Shown here in pieces: positions 8,324 to 17,197 of a DNA stretch of 64,000 bases. Position numbers and translations under genes: made by a program. Every line of letters starts with the position of its first letter. Position 1 is the first letter of the stretch. Under the pieces are notes generated by a model. The model did not search any database and was not told where the DNA came from. It saw only the letters and a list, made by a program, of their open reading frames with translations. Source of the stretch: Paenibacillus rhizovicinus (GTDB lineage: Bacteria; Bacillota; Bacilli; Paenibacillales; Paenibacillaceae); contig NZ_CP048286.1 of assembly GCF_010365285.1 (NCBI RefSeq), forward strand, positions 310,001-374,000. The letters are read 5' to 3'.

Positions 8324-8899
8324 CTATGAAAGCGCCGTAGCTTTGTCGAAAAGCTGTATGGTCTCGTTGATGTAGTGCTCGAAGTCCAAATCAGGATGAT
8401 TGGCGAAGTAGAAGGATGCTCCATCGACCACGGCACGAATGGCGAGCGCTGTCACTAATGGATCGAAGGATCCGAAATCGCCCGCTTTCTGGCCAGATGA
8501 TAGCAGCGTTGCCAGCGGCGTGACCGCATCGGGAACGTCGCTCTTGAGTGCTCCATTCTCTATGATCCGGTGTACAGCGTTGACATGAGCGGCATGTTCG
8601 GCGATGAAGCTCAGGTTCGAGGACAAATAGGCGCAGAGTTTATCGCGACAAGTCTCGACTGCCATGATTCGTTCGGTCATAATGGCAGCGCCTGTCTGAT
8701 AAAGCGTGACGACCACCTCGTCATAAATCGCTTCCTTTGTCTTAAAATGATACAGAACGGTGCTCTTGCTCGTCTCTGCTTCCTGGGCGATTTTATCGAC
8801 TGATGCAGCCGCGTAACCTTCACGATTGATGACGGCGATCGCCGCACTAACGATGTCTTCACGTCGGGCTTTTTGGGTGCGCGTAAACGACTTCTTCAT
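8324..8899 (-). CDS. TetR-family transcriptional regulator
   Basis: This 191-aa TetR regulator has a helix-turn-helix at about residues 30-55 (VDKIAQEAETSKSTVLYHFK) and an all-alpha ligand domain. AGGAGG precedes the ATG. Upstream on the minus strand are TTGACA (8952-8947), a 17-bp spacer containing TGACCATTTGG, and ACTAAT. The imperfect dyad inside that promoter (8927-8940) is a likely autorepression operator. It is the first gene of a two-gene unit with the small membrane protein. Confidence 0.9.
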   Translation of the reverse strand: MKKSFTRTQKARREDIVSAAIAVINREGYAAASVDKIAQEAETSKSTVLYHFKTKEAIYDEVVVTLYQTGAAIMTERIMAVETCRDKLCAYLSSNLSFIAEHAAHVNAVHRIIENGALKSDVPDAVTPLATLLSSGQKAGDFGSFDPLVTALAIRAVVDGASFYFANHPDLDFEHYINETIQLFDKATALS

Positions 8900-8921
8900 A
8901 TAAATTTGACCTCCTGATTAT

Positions 8922-8952
8922 ATATTAGTCCAAATGGTCAGTTTTTTGTCAA
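8922..8952 (-). promoter_or_regulatory. tetR promoter with probable operator in the spacer
   Basis: The -35 TTGACA and -10 ACTAAT are 17 bp apart on the minus strand. The spacer carries CTGACCATTTGGACT, an imperfect dyad centred on CCA-TT-TGG. Confidence 0.5.
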
Positions 8953-9014
8953 GATTAAAGGGCTGACTCTAATTCGCTTACAAAAAAATAAATAATGAGC
9001 CTCTGCTGAACAAT

Positions 9015-9072
9015 AAAAAAAAGCCGCAACCACGCGGCTTCTAAAGCATATATGTTGTAGTCATCCTACAAC
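9015..9072 (-). terminator. terminator and second hairpin after dinB
   Basis: AAGCCGC (9021-9027) pairs with GCGGCTT (9034-9040), followed on the minus strand by a run of eight T, giving a standard terminator. A second hairpin, TTGTAG with CTACAA (9054-9070), lies between it and dinB. Confidence 0.8.
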
Positions 9073-9131
9073 TGCGTTATTACGTTATCACACACTCTCA
9101 CTTGATCCGGTTTCATAGCGAACCGATCTCC

Positions 9132-9596
9132 TTATGGCATAGTTTTAAGCTGGCTCGAAATGACACCAAGGTGTATGGCTTCATGGATCAGCGCGAAGTT
9201 AAACAACTCGCCGGCATTGTTGAATCGGAAGGGTCCGAATTCATAAGTCGGTTGCAGCTTCTCGTTCAGCATTTCGGGTGTCCGTTCGGATAGATCGGAA
9301 AGCTGCTCGACTAGCATTTGGATCAGCTCTTCCTTCGACGGAGGAGCCATTGTCCAATCCGCTGGCTTTGTTCCGGAGTTAAACAACGTTTCATACTTAA
9401 CCGGAATGACCGACGGGGATCCGAAACAAAGGGTGGCATACTTATCCATCCAATAAACGATGTGACCGGCATTCCATCGGATTGTATTATTGAATCCGCT
9501 TGGTTGAATGTCGAACTGTTCTTCCGTAATCCCTTGAAGCTGCCCGATCACGACTTGACGCAGTACTTTGCCTGTGTGAATGATCGCTTGTGTCAT
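9132..9596 (-). CDS. DinB/YfiT-family metal-binding protein
   Basis: This 154-aa four-helix-bundle protein of the DinB superfamily has the three metal-ligand histidines in place: H45 (NAGHIVYW), H138 and H142 (HEAIH). Relatives include thiol-dependent transferases and stress proteins of unknown substrate. AGGAGG lies about 11 nt before the ATG. It is transcribed alone, divergent from the LysR gene, and ends at a terminator. Confidence 0.85.
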   Translation of the reverse strand: MTQAIIHTGKVLRQVVIGQLQGITEEQFDIQPSGFNNTIRWNAGHIVYWMDKYATLCFGSPSVIPVKYETLFNSGTKPADWTMAPPSKEELIQMLVEQLSDLSERTPEMLNEKLQPTYEFGPFRFNNAGELFNFALIHEAIHLGVISSQLKTMP

Positions 9597-9799
9597 AATT
9601 AATAACGCCTCCTAAATGGGATGAATAGGTTACTCTTTCCGTAATCCAAGTGTAGCTCCCGTCTGCCTCACCCAACAATCACGTAATTCCGATGGTAATA
9701 ATCGCTTTCGCTAATGATCAGCCTTCAGGGGGAAATTGGAATCCGCTGCATGCTGCCGATATAATGAAACGGAGGTCATTTCAATTCGGAGAGGAGGCT

Positions 9800-10720
9800 A
9801 TGCCGCGAATGGAGCTTAGACAGCTGGAATATTTTGCAGCCGTATGCAAAGAGATGCATTTCTCCAGGGCTGCCGAGAATCTATGCACGACGCAGTCGAA
9901 TCTTAGCCAGCAGATCAAGTTTTTGGAGAACGAGCTGGGCCTTCCTCTATTCGATCGCATCGGCAAGAAGATTGCATTAACGGAAGCGGGACGGATATTG
10001 TTGGAGCAAAGCCGGCTCATCTTTGAACGGACCGATTATATTCGCGGGGCGATTGCAGATCTCAAATCGATCGAAGGCGGTAAACTGGACATCGGGATTC
10101 TCCCGGGCGATGGGGATTTGCTGTTTGATGCGCTGCTTGTCGACTTCCATCGGGCCTATCCCAAGCTATCGATCGGCGTCACGGAATCCACGGATGTGTA
10201 TGAACAGGTGGTCAACGGCACCAGGGACCTCGGAGTTACGACCGTACCCGCCAAACCGGATGATCGCATCGTAATCATTCCTTTGTTCCATGAGGAGTTT
10301 GCTTTGGCTATTCGATCGGATCACCCGGTTGCAAAGTCGAAGGCGATCCCCTTCGAACAATTACAGCAGCTTAAGCTGGTCACGTTCGGTCCGGAGCATC
10401 AGATTGCGAAGGTCATCCAATCCTGCTGTCAAGATAAAGGAATTGCAGTCAGCAATTCGATTGAAACCTCGACGTTATCAACGCTTCTCTCCCTCGTCGA
10501 ACAAGGAATTGGAGCGGCAATTCTTCCTCGGCTGCTGCTTGATTACTTGAATCGCGATCACATCGCTGCGGTTACGCTGATCAATCCTACACCGAGCCAG
10601 GATATTTGCATCCTGTATCGCAAGGACAAATATATGGGGCAAGCTGCCACAAGATTTATAGACGAATTGCAATCTTTCATCCAACGCGTCAAGAAGCTTT
10701 CCGCCCGATCGTTAGGGTAA
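9800..10720 (+). CDS. LysR-family transcriptional regulator
   Basis: This LysR-type activator of about 306 aa has an N-terminal winged helix-turn-helix (MELRQLEYFAAVCKEMHFSR, then AAENLCTTQSNLSQQIKFLE) and a periplasmic-binding-like effector domain starting near GGKLDIGI. GAGAGGAGG lies at 9789-9797. I give the ATG at 9800, but the ATG at 9809 (MELRQLEYF) is the usual family start and has better spacing. An upstream ATG-like start at 9692 is not needed. It is divergent from dinB, so dinB is a candidate target. A perfect hairpin follows the stop. Confidence 0.9.
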   Translation: MPRMELRQLEYFAAVCKEMHFSRAAENLCTTQSNLSQQIKFLENELGLPLFDRIGKKIALTEAGRILLEQSRLIFERTDYIRGAIADLKSIEGGKLDIGILPGDGDLLFDALLVDFHRAYPKLSIGVTESTDVYEQVVNGTRDLGVTTVPAKPDDRIVIIPLFHEEFALAIRSDHPVAKSKAIPFEQLQQLKLVTFGPEHQIAKVIQSCCQDKGIAVSNSIETSTLSTLLSLVEQGIGAAILPRLLLDYLNRDHIAAVTLINPTPSQDICILYRKDKYMGQAATRFIDELQSFIQRVKKLSARSLG

Positions 10721-10733
10721 TCAAAGGAACAAC

Positions 10734-10771
10734 CAAATAGGGGGAGGACATTTCTGTCCTCCCCCTATTTG
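10734..10771 (+). terminator. perfect 17-bp hairpin between convergent genes
   Basis: CAAATAGGGGGAGGACA (10734-10750) is followed by TTTC and then its exact reverse complement (10755-10771). There is no long T run on either side, but it sits between lysR and the convergent permease gene, so bidirectional termination or transcript stabilisation is likely. Confidence 0.7.
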
Positions 10772-10816
10772 CTTATGACGTTATCAATATTGGTCTCAAC
10801 CTGCTTCTGCTTCCGT

Positions 10817-11968
10817 TTACACGAAATTGCGCGTATCGTCGCTGCGTCCGAATTTGTACACGGCAATCAAGAAGAAGACGGCCGCGAAAACGAGTAAGAT
10901 CGAGAAGTTCAAGCCGATATCCCGTAAACCGCTGCCGGATTGCAGCTTCTCGATCGCTTGCAGCACCCAGCGCTGCGGCAGGAAATCCGCGATGCGCTGC
11001 ATCGTCTCCGGCATGACCGAGATCGGGAAGAAACAGCCCGCGATCAGGCAGCTTGGCGTCACGATCAGATTTTGCATGGCGCTCGCCGCCCCCGAGCTCT
11101 TCGCGAACGATACGACAGCCAGCGAGAGGCTGACCGAGACAAGCGCGTATACCGCAAGCAGCAAACCCAGCGAGCCGAACGAAACGCCGGCGCTCAGATG
11201 GAAGACGGCACGCATGAAGAATAATGCAACGACGATCTGCGCCATCATGACGATGAGATTGACGATAATGTTCGAGAGGACGTACACCTTAGCCGAAATC
11301 GGAGAAGAGAGAATCCGGAAGTAGGTCCGGTTTTCCCGGTTTTTCAAGATCAGCTCCGACAAGCTCCCGGACGAAGTCAGCATGAACATAAGCAGGAAAC
11401 CGATTGACTGCGACGACATCTGCTTCGTGCTCGACGAGTCGTTGACCGTCGATATCGTCAGCTTGTAATTCGACGCGCTGTAATGGTCGTACAGACGTTC
11501 GAATTTCGCGGAATCCCCCGCGGACAGCCGCGCCATCGCGCTGACGTTGTCGACGTAGCTGTTCAGCATCGCTTGGAAGTAGGCCGTCCCTGCAGCGCCT
11601 TTGACGGTTCGCAGCGCGATATGATCCGGTTGTCCCGCCATCACGCTGTCGGAGTAGCCTTCCGACAGCACAAGCCCGCCGTCGAGCGATCCCTCTGCCA
11701 GCTGCTTCTTGAGCTCGCCTTCCGTGACGTCCATCAGCTTCATATGATTCATTTTCCCCATGAATTGCACGGTGTCCGCCGCGATCTTGGCGCTGCCGTC
11801 GCCGTTCACGACGCCGATTCGAAGATCCGGCTGACCGGATGAGCCGTAGATCACGGTCGCCAATAGGATGCCGACGATCGGCAATCCGAAATTAATGACG
11901 AGATTGGAGCGGTTGCGGAACGTACGCCGCAGCGTCGATACGACGAGAAACCATAATTCCTGCCACAT
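10817..11968 (-). CDS. ABC-2 type permease, LnrN-like
   Basis: This 383-aa ABC-2 exporter permease has one N-terminal helix (about 22-40), a large extracytoplasmic loop with SSG/SGDSAKFER segments, and five C-terminal helices beginning near residue 190. It is the last gene of a five-gene run (response regulator, histidine kinase, ATPase, permease, permease) with the composition of the B. subtilis lnrJKLMN (yfiJKLMN) locus, which gives resistance to linearmycins and other membrane-active polyenes. It starts 2 nt after the preceding permease gene. Order and composition support a detoxification exporter; the actual substrate is unknown. Confidence 0.85.
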   Translation of the reverse strand: MWQELWFLVVSTLRRTFRNRSNLVINFGLPIVGILLATVIYGSSGQPDLRIGVVNGDGSAKIAADTVQFMGKMNHMKLMDVTEGELKKQLAEGSLDGGLVLSEGYSDSVMAGQPDHIALRTVKGAAGTAYFQAMLNSYVDNVSAMARLSAGDSAKFERLYDHYSASNYKLTISTVNDSSSTKQMSSQSIGFLLMFMLTSSGSLSELILKNRENRTYFRILSSPISAKVYVLSNIIVNLIVMMAQIVVALFFMRAVFHLSAGVSFGSLGLLLAVYALVSVSLSLAVVSFAKSSGAASAMQNLIVTPSCLIAGCFFPISVMPETMQRIADFLPQRWVLQAIEKLQSGSGLRDIGLNFSILLVFAAVFFLIAVYKFGRSDDTRNFV

Positions 11969-11970
11969 GG

Positions 11971-13086
11971 CTACACGACCTCCCTATTTCGACGGAAATC
12001 TACCGTTGATACAAGCAGCAGCAATGCCGCGCCTAGAAAAAATCCCATCGCCGGCCAAGCGGCCGCCGCGTCGTCGTTATAAATAATCGACGTCAGCGCG
12101 TGATTGGCCCATCGAAGCGGAGACAGCCAAGCGACCGTTCCCATAACGCCGGAATTGGCAACGGGGAAGTACGCGCCGCCGATGAACGAGGACAGCTGCA
12201 CGATGAGCATGACCAATCCGCGGCCCCCGCCGTTCTTGATCCATGAATTCGATGCGATTCCGAAGGCGGTCGCCATGATAACTTCGCAAATGAGGACGGC
12301 GATAACCGATGTCAGATGAGCGCCCCAATACGCCTTGAACACCCATTTGCTGAAGAACAAGATGATCAGAATGCAAAGCGTGTTGGCCACGACGTTGCCC
12401 ATTACTTTGCCGATGAAGATATCGCTTCGCCGGATCGGCGCCGCGAACAGTCTGACTCCCGTCCCGCGAACGACTTCGGATCTGATTAATCCGCCAGCGG
12501 ACATGGCGCCCCACAAACCGACCATGACCGTCATCGATATCGCGTAATAGTCCATGGAGCCGGGCTTGCGGTCCGCGACGACGGATTCGTCTTTCCCGTA
12601 ATCGCCTCCGCCGCCTGCGAAGACGGATTGCGCCGCGTCCGAACCGGCCTCTTGCGACACGGCCGCCGCGGCGTTGTATTTGTCCGTGAACGCGCTCAGC
12701 ATGCCTTGAACGATGATGCTCTCCACCGTCGTGCTGCTGCTGCTGTACAGCGACATGCCCGAATCACTTACTTGGACATAGGCGGTGTAATGATCGCTGC
12801 CGATCTCTTCGCGGCCGTCGACGCCCGGCTTCTGCTTCTCGAATGCGATACCCGATTGGCTTAATTGCCCTTCGAACGCCGCGAACGATTGCGACAGCTC
12901 GCCGGTGCTCGTATCGCTCACCAGCACATTAATGCCATCCAATTTCACCTCGGTCGCGAACGCGTTGGTCAGCGTAATCCCCAGAATGAGCATAAGTACG
13001 ATCGGAAATGCGAGCAGGAAGAAGAGCGTTCGGTAATCGCGAAAATGCTGCTTCACTTCTTTGACCGTTATCAACCAAGCTATCAT
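11971..13086 (-). CDS. ABC-2 type permease, LnrM-like
   Basis: This 371-aa permease has the same architecture as its downstream neighbour: helix at about 20-40, a long outer loop, and five helices from about residue 185. The two permeases probably form a heterodimer with the ATPase encoded just upstream. It begins MIAWLITVKEVKQHFRDYRT with a GGAGG-type ribosome site. Spacing to both neighbours is tight, so they are co-transcribed. Confidence 0.87.
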   Translation of the reverse strand: MIAWLITVKEVKQHFRDYRTLFFLLAFPIVLMLILGITLTNAFATEVKLDGINVLVSDTSTGELSQSFAAFEGQLSQSGIAFEKQKPGVDGREEIGSDHYTAYVQVSDSGMSLYSSSSTTVESIIVQGMLSAFTDKYNAAAAVSQEAGSDAAQSVFAGGGGDYGKDESVVADRKPGSMDYYAISMTVMVGLWGAMSAGGLIRSEVVRGTGVRLFAAPIRRSDIFIGKVMGNVVANTLCILIILFFSKWVFKAYWGAHLTSVIAVLICEVIMATAFGIASNSWIKNGGGRGLVMLIVQLSSFIGGAYFPVANSGVMGTVAWLSPLRWANHALTSIIYNDDAAAAWPAMGFFLGAALLLLVSTVDFRRNREVV

Positions 13087-13110
13087 GCGTACCCCTCCTT
13101 TCCTGCGTGC

Positions 13111-14046
13111 TTAATCTCTTAAATTACGGCCCGTCAGCGTCAAGAACACCGTCTCCAAATTCGGTTCCCGTTCCTCGACCGTGCGAATTTCCAACTCTGC
13201 GGCCATAAGCTGCTTCAAAATCCGGTTTAAATTGTCGACCGAGGCGTCGCTGTGGATGCGGATGACGTTTTCCTCTTGGCTGACTTTGCGTACGCCGGCG
13301 AGCCCCGTTAACATGTCGCTCTCGCTGCCGACCGCGTTCTTCAGCTCGATTACGATATCCTTCGTATCCGTAATGCTCGCGGTGAGCTGTTCCTTGGTGC
13401 CTTCCGCGATGATTTTGCCATGATCCACGATCGCGATGCGCGAACAGATTTCTTCGACCTCTTCCATGTAATGGCTCGTGTAAATGATCGTGCAGCCCGA
13501 CTCGTTCAGCTCCCGCACGGAGGACAAGATATAGTTGCGCGACTGCGGATCGATGCCGACGGTCGGCTCATCCATAATGATCAGCTTCGGCTTATGCGCG
13601 ATGGCGCAGGCGATGTTGAGCCGGCGTTTCATCCCGCCGGAGAAGTTCTTGGGGAAGCTCTTCGCCTTGTCGCCTAGGCCGACGAACTCGAGCGCCTCTT
13701 GGGTCCGCTGCTTCAGCAGCGCGCCTCGCAGTCCATATAGGCCGGCGAAGAAGCTGACGTTCTCGTAAGCGGACAAATCCTCGTAGATCGCCAAGTCCTG
13801 CGGCACGATGCCGAGGCTTTGTTTGGCGAAGCGGCTCTGCAGCTTGATGTCATGCTCCATGATTCGGATATCGCCGTCCGTCGGCTGAAGCAGGGAACAT
13901 ATCATGTTGATCGTGGTGCTCTTCCCGGCCCCGTTCGCGCCCAAGAATCCGAATATTTCACCCTCCCTGACTTTAAGCGATATATTGTCCACCGCGACGA
14001 AATCGCCGAACTTCTTCGTCAAGCCCCGTATTTCCAGCACGTTCAT
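13111..14046 (-). CDS. ABC transporter ATP-binding protein, LnrL-like
   Basis: This 311-aa ATPase has Walker A GANGAGKST (36-44), signature FSGGMKRRL (about 139), Walker B LIIMDEPTVGID and a switch histidine (YTSHYMEE). The C-terminal region past residue 220 resembles the accessory domain of drug-exporter ATPases such as DrrA. It should power the two permeases downstream. It starts at ATG 14046 with only a weak ribosome site. The 325 bp separating it from the histidine kinase contain the hexanucleotide array, so its expression may be partly separate. Confidence 0.92.
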   Translation of the reverse strand: MNVLEIRGLTKKFGDFVAVDNISLKVREGEIFGFLGANGAGKSTTINMICSLLQPTDGDIRIMEHDIKLQSRFAKQSLGIVPQDLAIYEDLSAYENVSFFAGLYGLRGALLKQRTQEALEFVGLGDKAKSFPKNFSGGMKRRLNIACAIAHKPKLIIMDEPTVGIDPQSRNYILSSVRELNESGCTIIYTSHYMEEVEEICSRIAIVDHGKIIAEGTKEQLTASITDTKDIVIELKNAVGSESDMLTGLAGVRKVSQEENVIRIHSDASVDNLNRILKQLMAAELEIRTVEEREPNLETVFLTLTGRNLRD

Positions 14047-14253
14047 ATCCGCACACTCGCTTTCCCGTTCTTAAGATAGTCTCATTATAGGAAAAAGGGA
14101 TGCTCTTATGTCAGTGCATAAGTTCATCCCTTCCCCATGGGAAATCTCATATTCGTAAGTGCGCTGAATCATCTGATTCACATATATGGTTCCGCGCTCG
14201 CCTCTCCTCGCATGAGATAGTTCATGCGCCGGACAGCAGCCATGCATTCTCCC

Positions 14254-14377
14254 ACTCCTACTCCTACTCCTACTCCTACTCCTACTCCTACTCCTACTCC
14301 TACTCCTACTCCTACTCCTACTCCTACTCCTACTCCTACTCCTACTCCTACTCCTACTCCTACTCCTACTCCTACTC
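14254..14377. repeat. (ACTCCT)n hexanucleotide array, about 20 copies
   Basis: An uninterrupted tandem ACTCCT array runs for about 124 bp. On the transcribed (minus) strand it reads AGGAGT repeated, so every unit resembles a Shine-Dalgarno core. The histidine kinase stop codon TAG lies in the first unit reached. The array sits between the kinase and the ABC ATPase genes, about 208 nt before the ATPase start. Such arrays are prone to slippage. Confidence 0.97.
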
Positions 14378-15481
14378 TCCGCTGCGCGGAAGCAGCGTCG
14401 TCACGACGAAGCCGCGCTCGCCGTCCGCCGTCACCGTCCCGTTCAGCGCGGCCGTTCGCTCTTCCATGCCGATCAGCCCCATGCCCTTGACGATCATGCC
14501 CGCGCCTTGGCCGTTATCTTCGACGACCGCCTTGATGAACCGGTTCAGTACCCGGATTTCCACGTGAACGGCCGATGCGCAGGCGTATTTGGCCGCGTTC
14601 GTGAGCGCCTCCATCACGTTCTCGTGAATGATCTTCCATTGGATCGGCGTGATCGCCTCGATATCGCCCTCATGGACGATCGTCGTCAGCAGATCCGATT
14701 GGCTGCCGAACGTCTCGACCGCCGTCCGCAGCCTGCCCAGACCGAGCTGCTCGACGGGCGGCTTCATGTCCTTCAGCGTCCGCCTAATTTGCTCGATTCC
14801 GTCCTTCGAGATGGCAATTGCATTTCTTAGCAGTGCTTCGGCCGCATCCGCGTCCCTGTGAAGCGTCAACCGCGCCGCCTCCATTTGGATCAGACCGCCC
14901 GTGATGGCATGTCCGATGCCGTCGTGGATCTCCTGCGCCACCCGGTTGCGTTCCTCCAGCTTCACGAGATATTCGCTTGCCCGCGCATACTCCGCGTTAT
15001 CGTTCAACTGCCTGCCGAGCAGCTGCAAGCGCCGGCGCGCGCGCTCCAGCTCGTCCTCTTGCAGATGAACCCTCTCCATGAAGCGCATCACGATGACGAA
15101 GTTGAAATAGACGAATATGGCGATGAAGCCGTAGTGAACGAGCAGCGACGTCGGCAGAAACAGCATCGGCGCAAGGACGAGAACGAATACGGCGCGCCGG
15201 TCGCGAATGTGGTAGGAGGCGAATTCAAAGCAGGCAAAAGGAAGCAAAAGCAGAAACTCCGGCTTAACGAACGACCCGCAGAGGATCAGATAGCCGATGA
15301 CCAGCGCGATCAGCCCTTGCTTCGCCCGCGCGGGCTTGGCGATAAGAATGAGCAAATTGAAAGCGAAATAGAGCAGAAAATACAAGACCAACAGACGCTT
15401 GGCTGCCGGATGCGCAAAATACGTCAATGCGATGACGTAGAGCCATACGATCGTCTTGTTGCCGAGAGTCCACAATTCCAC
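14372..15481 (-). CDS. NarL/DesK-type sensor histidine kinase, LnrJ-like
   Basis: This 369-aa kinase has about five or six N-terminal membrane helices (residues 10-135), a coiled segment, a HisKA_3 dimerisation motif with the phospho-acceptor histidine in [19 protein letters not shown] (about residue 183), and a HATPase_c domain with N-box [15 protein letters not shown] and a G-box DNGQGAG. The short sensor without an outer domain fits intramembrane sensing. It lies 25 nt after the response regulator gene. The stop codon is formed by the first unit of the hexanucleotide array. Confidence 0.9.
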   Translation of the reverse strand: MELWTLGNKTIVWLYVIALTYFAHPAAKRLLVLYFLLYFAFNLLILIAKPARAKQGLIALVIGYLILCGSFVKPEFLLLLPFACFEFASYHIRDRRAVFVLVLAPMLFLPTSLLVHYGFIAIFVYFNFVIVMRFMERVHLQEDELERARRRLQLLGRQLNDNAEYARASEYLVKLEERNRVAQEIHDGIGHAITGGLIQMEAARLTLHRDADAAEALLRNAIAISKDGIEQIRRTLKDMKPPVEQLGLGRLRTAVETFGSQSDLLTTIVHEGDIEAITPIQWKIIHENVMEALTNAAKYACASAVHVEIRVLNRFIKAVVEDNGQGAGMIVKGMGLIGMEERTAALNGTVTADGERGFVVTTLLPRSGE

Positions 15482-15506
15482 GGCGGACGAGCCTCCTTCG
15501 GGTGCG

Positions 15507-16241
15507 CTAGCGGGTTCGGCCAGTCAAGTAGTAGATGGCGATTTGCGTGCGGTGCTCCAGTGCCGTTTTGTTCAAAATCGACGTGATATAGTTGGCCGTC
15601 GTACCTTCGGAGATAAACAATTCGCGGGAAATTTCCTTGTTGGAGTATCCCTTCGCGATCAGCGCCATGACCTCGGTCTCCCGTTCCGTGAACGGACTGA
15701 GATCGATGGGGCTCTTCGGCGTCGGCGTTGGCATCGGCGCTGCCGTTGGTGCCGCTCCCGATACGTCCGCGCCTTGAGCCGGATGCGCCGGCTTCGTTAT
15801 CGTTACATCCGCATTCGCCGGCTGCGCGCCGATCGAACTCTTCAGCTTATCGAGAATGATATCCTGCAGCACGTTATTGCCGTGGTAGACGCTCTTGATC
15901 GCATCGCGGATCCGTTCAGGATCGTTGTTCTTGAGCAGATAGCCCTTCGCTCCGCACCGGATCGCCTCCAGAATGTACGCATCGTCGTCGAAGGTCGTCA
16001 GGATGAGCGGTTTCGTCTTCGTGCGCTCCGCGATGAGTCGCGTCGCCTCCACCCCGTTCATATTCGGCATCCGCACATCCAGGAGCGCGACATCGACGTC
16101 GTGCGCCTGGCAATAATCGACGGCCTGCTGCCCGTCCTCCACGGCTTCCAGCACCTCGAACTCTTCGAACGTAGTCAATATAATCCGCATGCCTTCGCGG
16201 ATGAACGAGTTGTCGTCCGCGATCAACACTTTGATTTTCAT
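15507..16241 (-). CDS. NarL-family response regulator, LnrK-like
   Basis: This 244-aa regulator has an N-terminal receiver (phospho-acceptor Asp in VALLDVRMPN, about residue 55) and a C-terminal LuxR/NarL helix-turn-helix (FTERETEVMALIAKGYSNKE, about 178-235). The linker, about residues 135-175, is unusually long and rich in Ala, Pro and Thr (MPTPTPK). It is the first gene of the kinase and ABC exporter run and should activate it. AAGGGGTGA precedes the ATG at fair spacing. Confidence 0.92.
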   Translation of the reverse strand: MKIKVLIADDNSFIREGMRIILTTFEEFEVLEAVEDGQQAVDYCQAHDVDVALLDVRMPNMNGVEATRLIAERTKTKPLILTTFDDDAYILEAIRCGAKGYLLKNNDPERIRDAIKSVYHGNNVLQDIILDKLKSSIGAQPANADVTITKPAHPAQGADVSGAAPTAAPMPTPTPKSPIDLSPFTERETEVMALIAKGYSNKEISRELFISEGTTANYITSILNKTALEHRTQIAIYYLTGRTR

Positions 16242-16311
16242 GCCGGCATCACCCCTTTACTGCTCTTAAGTTTACCCTATTCGGCCTGCGGCTGGAAGGT
16301 TGTGGACATGC

Positions 16312-16350
16312 AAGAAATCCGCCCCGGTACGATCCGGGAGCGGATTTCTT
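16312..16350 (-). terminator. hairpin after the 16355-17092 gene
   Basis: AAGAAATCCGC (16312-16322) pairs with GCGGATTTCTT (16340-16350), with further CCCGG pairing inside. It begins 4 nt after the stop codon on the minus strand. Confidence 0.7.
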
Positions 16351-16354
16351 ATGA

Positions 16355-17092
16355 TCAACACTCTGCTCGCGGGCCATAGGCCATCGTCCAGACGGGATCC
16401 AGACCATCGTTGTAGACATTGCCCGTCCAAGGCGTGCCGCAGATGTGCAGATAGGCGTATGGCGTACCGTCGAACATCACCCAGGCACCTGCGTCTCTAA
16501 CCGTATTCGGCAGTCCGCTTTGCTTGGCATGGAAAGGCCATGCGATCATCCAGTGAGGACCGATCGGGATTGCGGGGCTCGTTCTGTCGAAAGGATCGGT
16601 GTTACTGTGCTGCGCGGCACCGCAAAGCAAATAGATGATGCCCGGAGCCCTATTCGTAGGCTCCGGCTTCTTGACGTAATAATCCATGATCCATTGCAAG
16701 CCCATCGGATCCGCGCACATGGGCGGATTGCCGATCTGATTCTCGTCACCGGGGAAACAGACCCAATTGTTGGTTCCTCTCCGCAGGATGACCAGATTGC
16801 CGTCTTCATCCATTTCCGCAACGGTTGCATCGTTCGTAATGTTCCGGGGGCCGGACAACATCGCCCTCGCTATCTTGACTCCGAGGGCCTGTTCATGCTT
16901 GGATGTCGGGACAGGAAATCCCGGCGGGAGCATTGCGATTGCACTGTTACTATAAGAACCGGAGGCCCCTTCTCCAGGACCCGCAGCGGTGGCGGGACTG
17001 CTTTCATTCGTATGATCTGAAATATGAACAAGAGGAATGACAGCGGGCTTTCCTCGCCTTGTTTTTTTGAGCGCCGGTTTTCGCTTTGCCAT
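16355..17092 (-). CDS. conserved hypothetical protein
   Basis: This 245-aa soluble protein has a basic start (MAKRKPALKKTRRGKP) and a Ser/Gly-rich segment to about residue 48, then a compact domain with PPMCADPMGLQWIMDYY, APGIIYLLCGAAQHSNTDP, IGPHWMIAWPF and HICGTPWTGN. The density of conserved-looking Cys, His and Trp suggests a metal or small-ligand site, but I know no function. There is no signal peptide. It stands alone, ends at its own hairpin, and lies between the Lnr-like locus and the RTP homologue. Confidence 0.7.
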   Translation of the reverse strand: MAKRKPALKKTRRGKPAVIPLVHISDHTNESSPATAAGPGEGASGSYSNSAIAMLPPGFPVPTSKHEQALGVKIARAMLSGPRNITNDATVAEMDEDGNLVILRRGTNNWVCFPGDENQIGNPPMCADPMGLQWIMDYYVKKPEPTNRAPGIIYLLCGAAQHSNTDPFDRTSPAIPIGPHWMIAWPFHAKQSGLPNTVRDAGAWVMFDGTPYAYLHICGTPWTGNVYNDGLDPVWTMAYGPRAEC

Positions 17093-17197
17093 AAACTTCT
17101 GCCTCCCTTATATCCAAACTCGTATATAAAGGTTATATGGCATGGCTGTTGGATAAATGTGTTTGCTGCCGGCATGGAAGCGGTGCCGCGGTCACGC

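Noticed and set aside
14100..14567. Plus-strand open frames reading through the hexanucleotide array as Ser-Tyr or Pro-Thr repeats
   Set aside because: They are by-products of the repeat, which contains stops in only one plus or minus phase. There is no ribosome site, and the rest of the frame is the antisense of the histidine kinase gene.
14858..15586. 242-aa plus-strand open frame opposite the histidine kinase
   Set aside because: It is fully antisense to a gene with clear kinase motifs, and its Arg/Gln-rich composition is typical of shadow frames in G+C-rich DNA.
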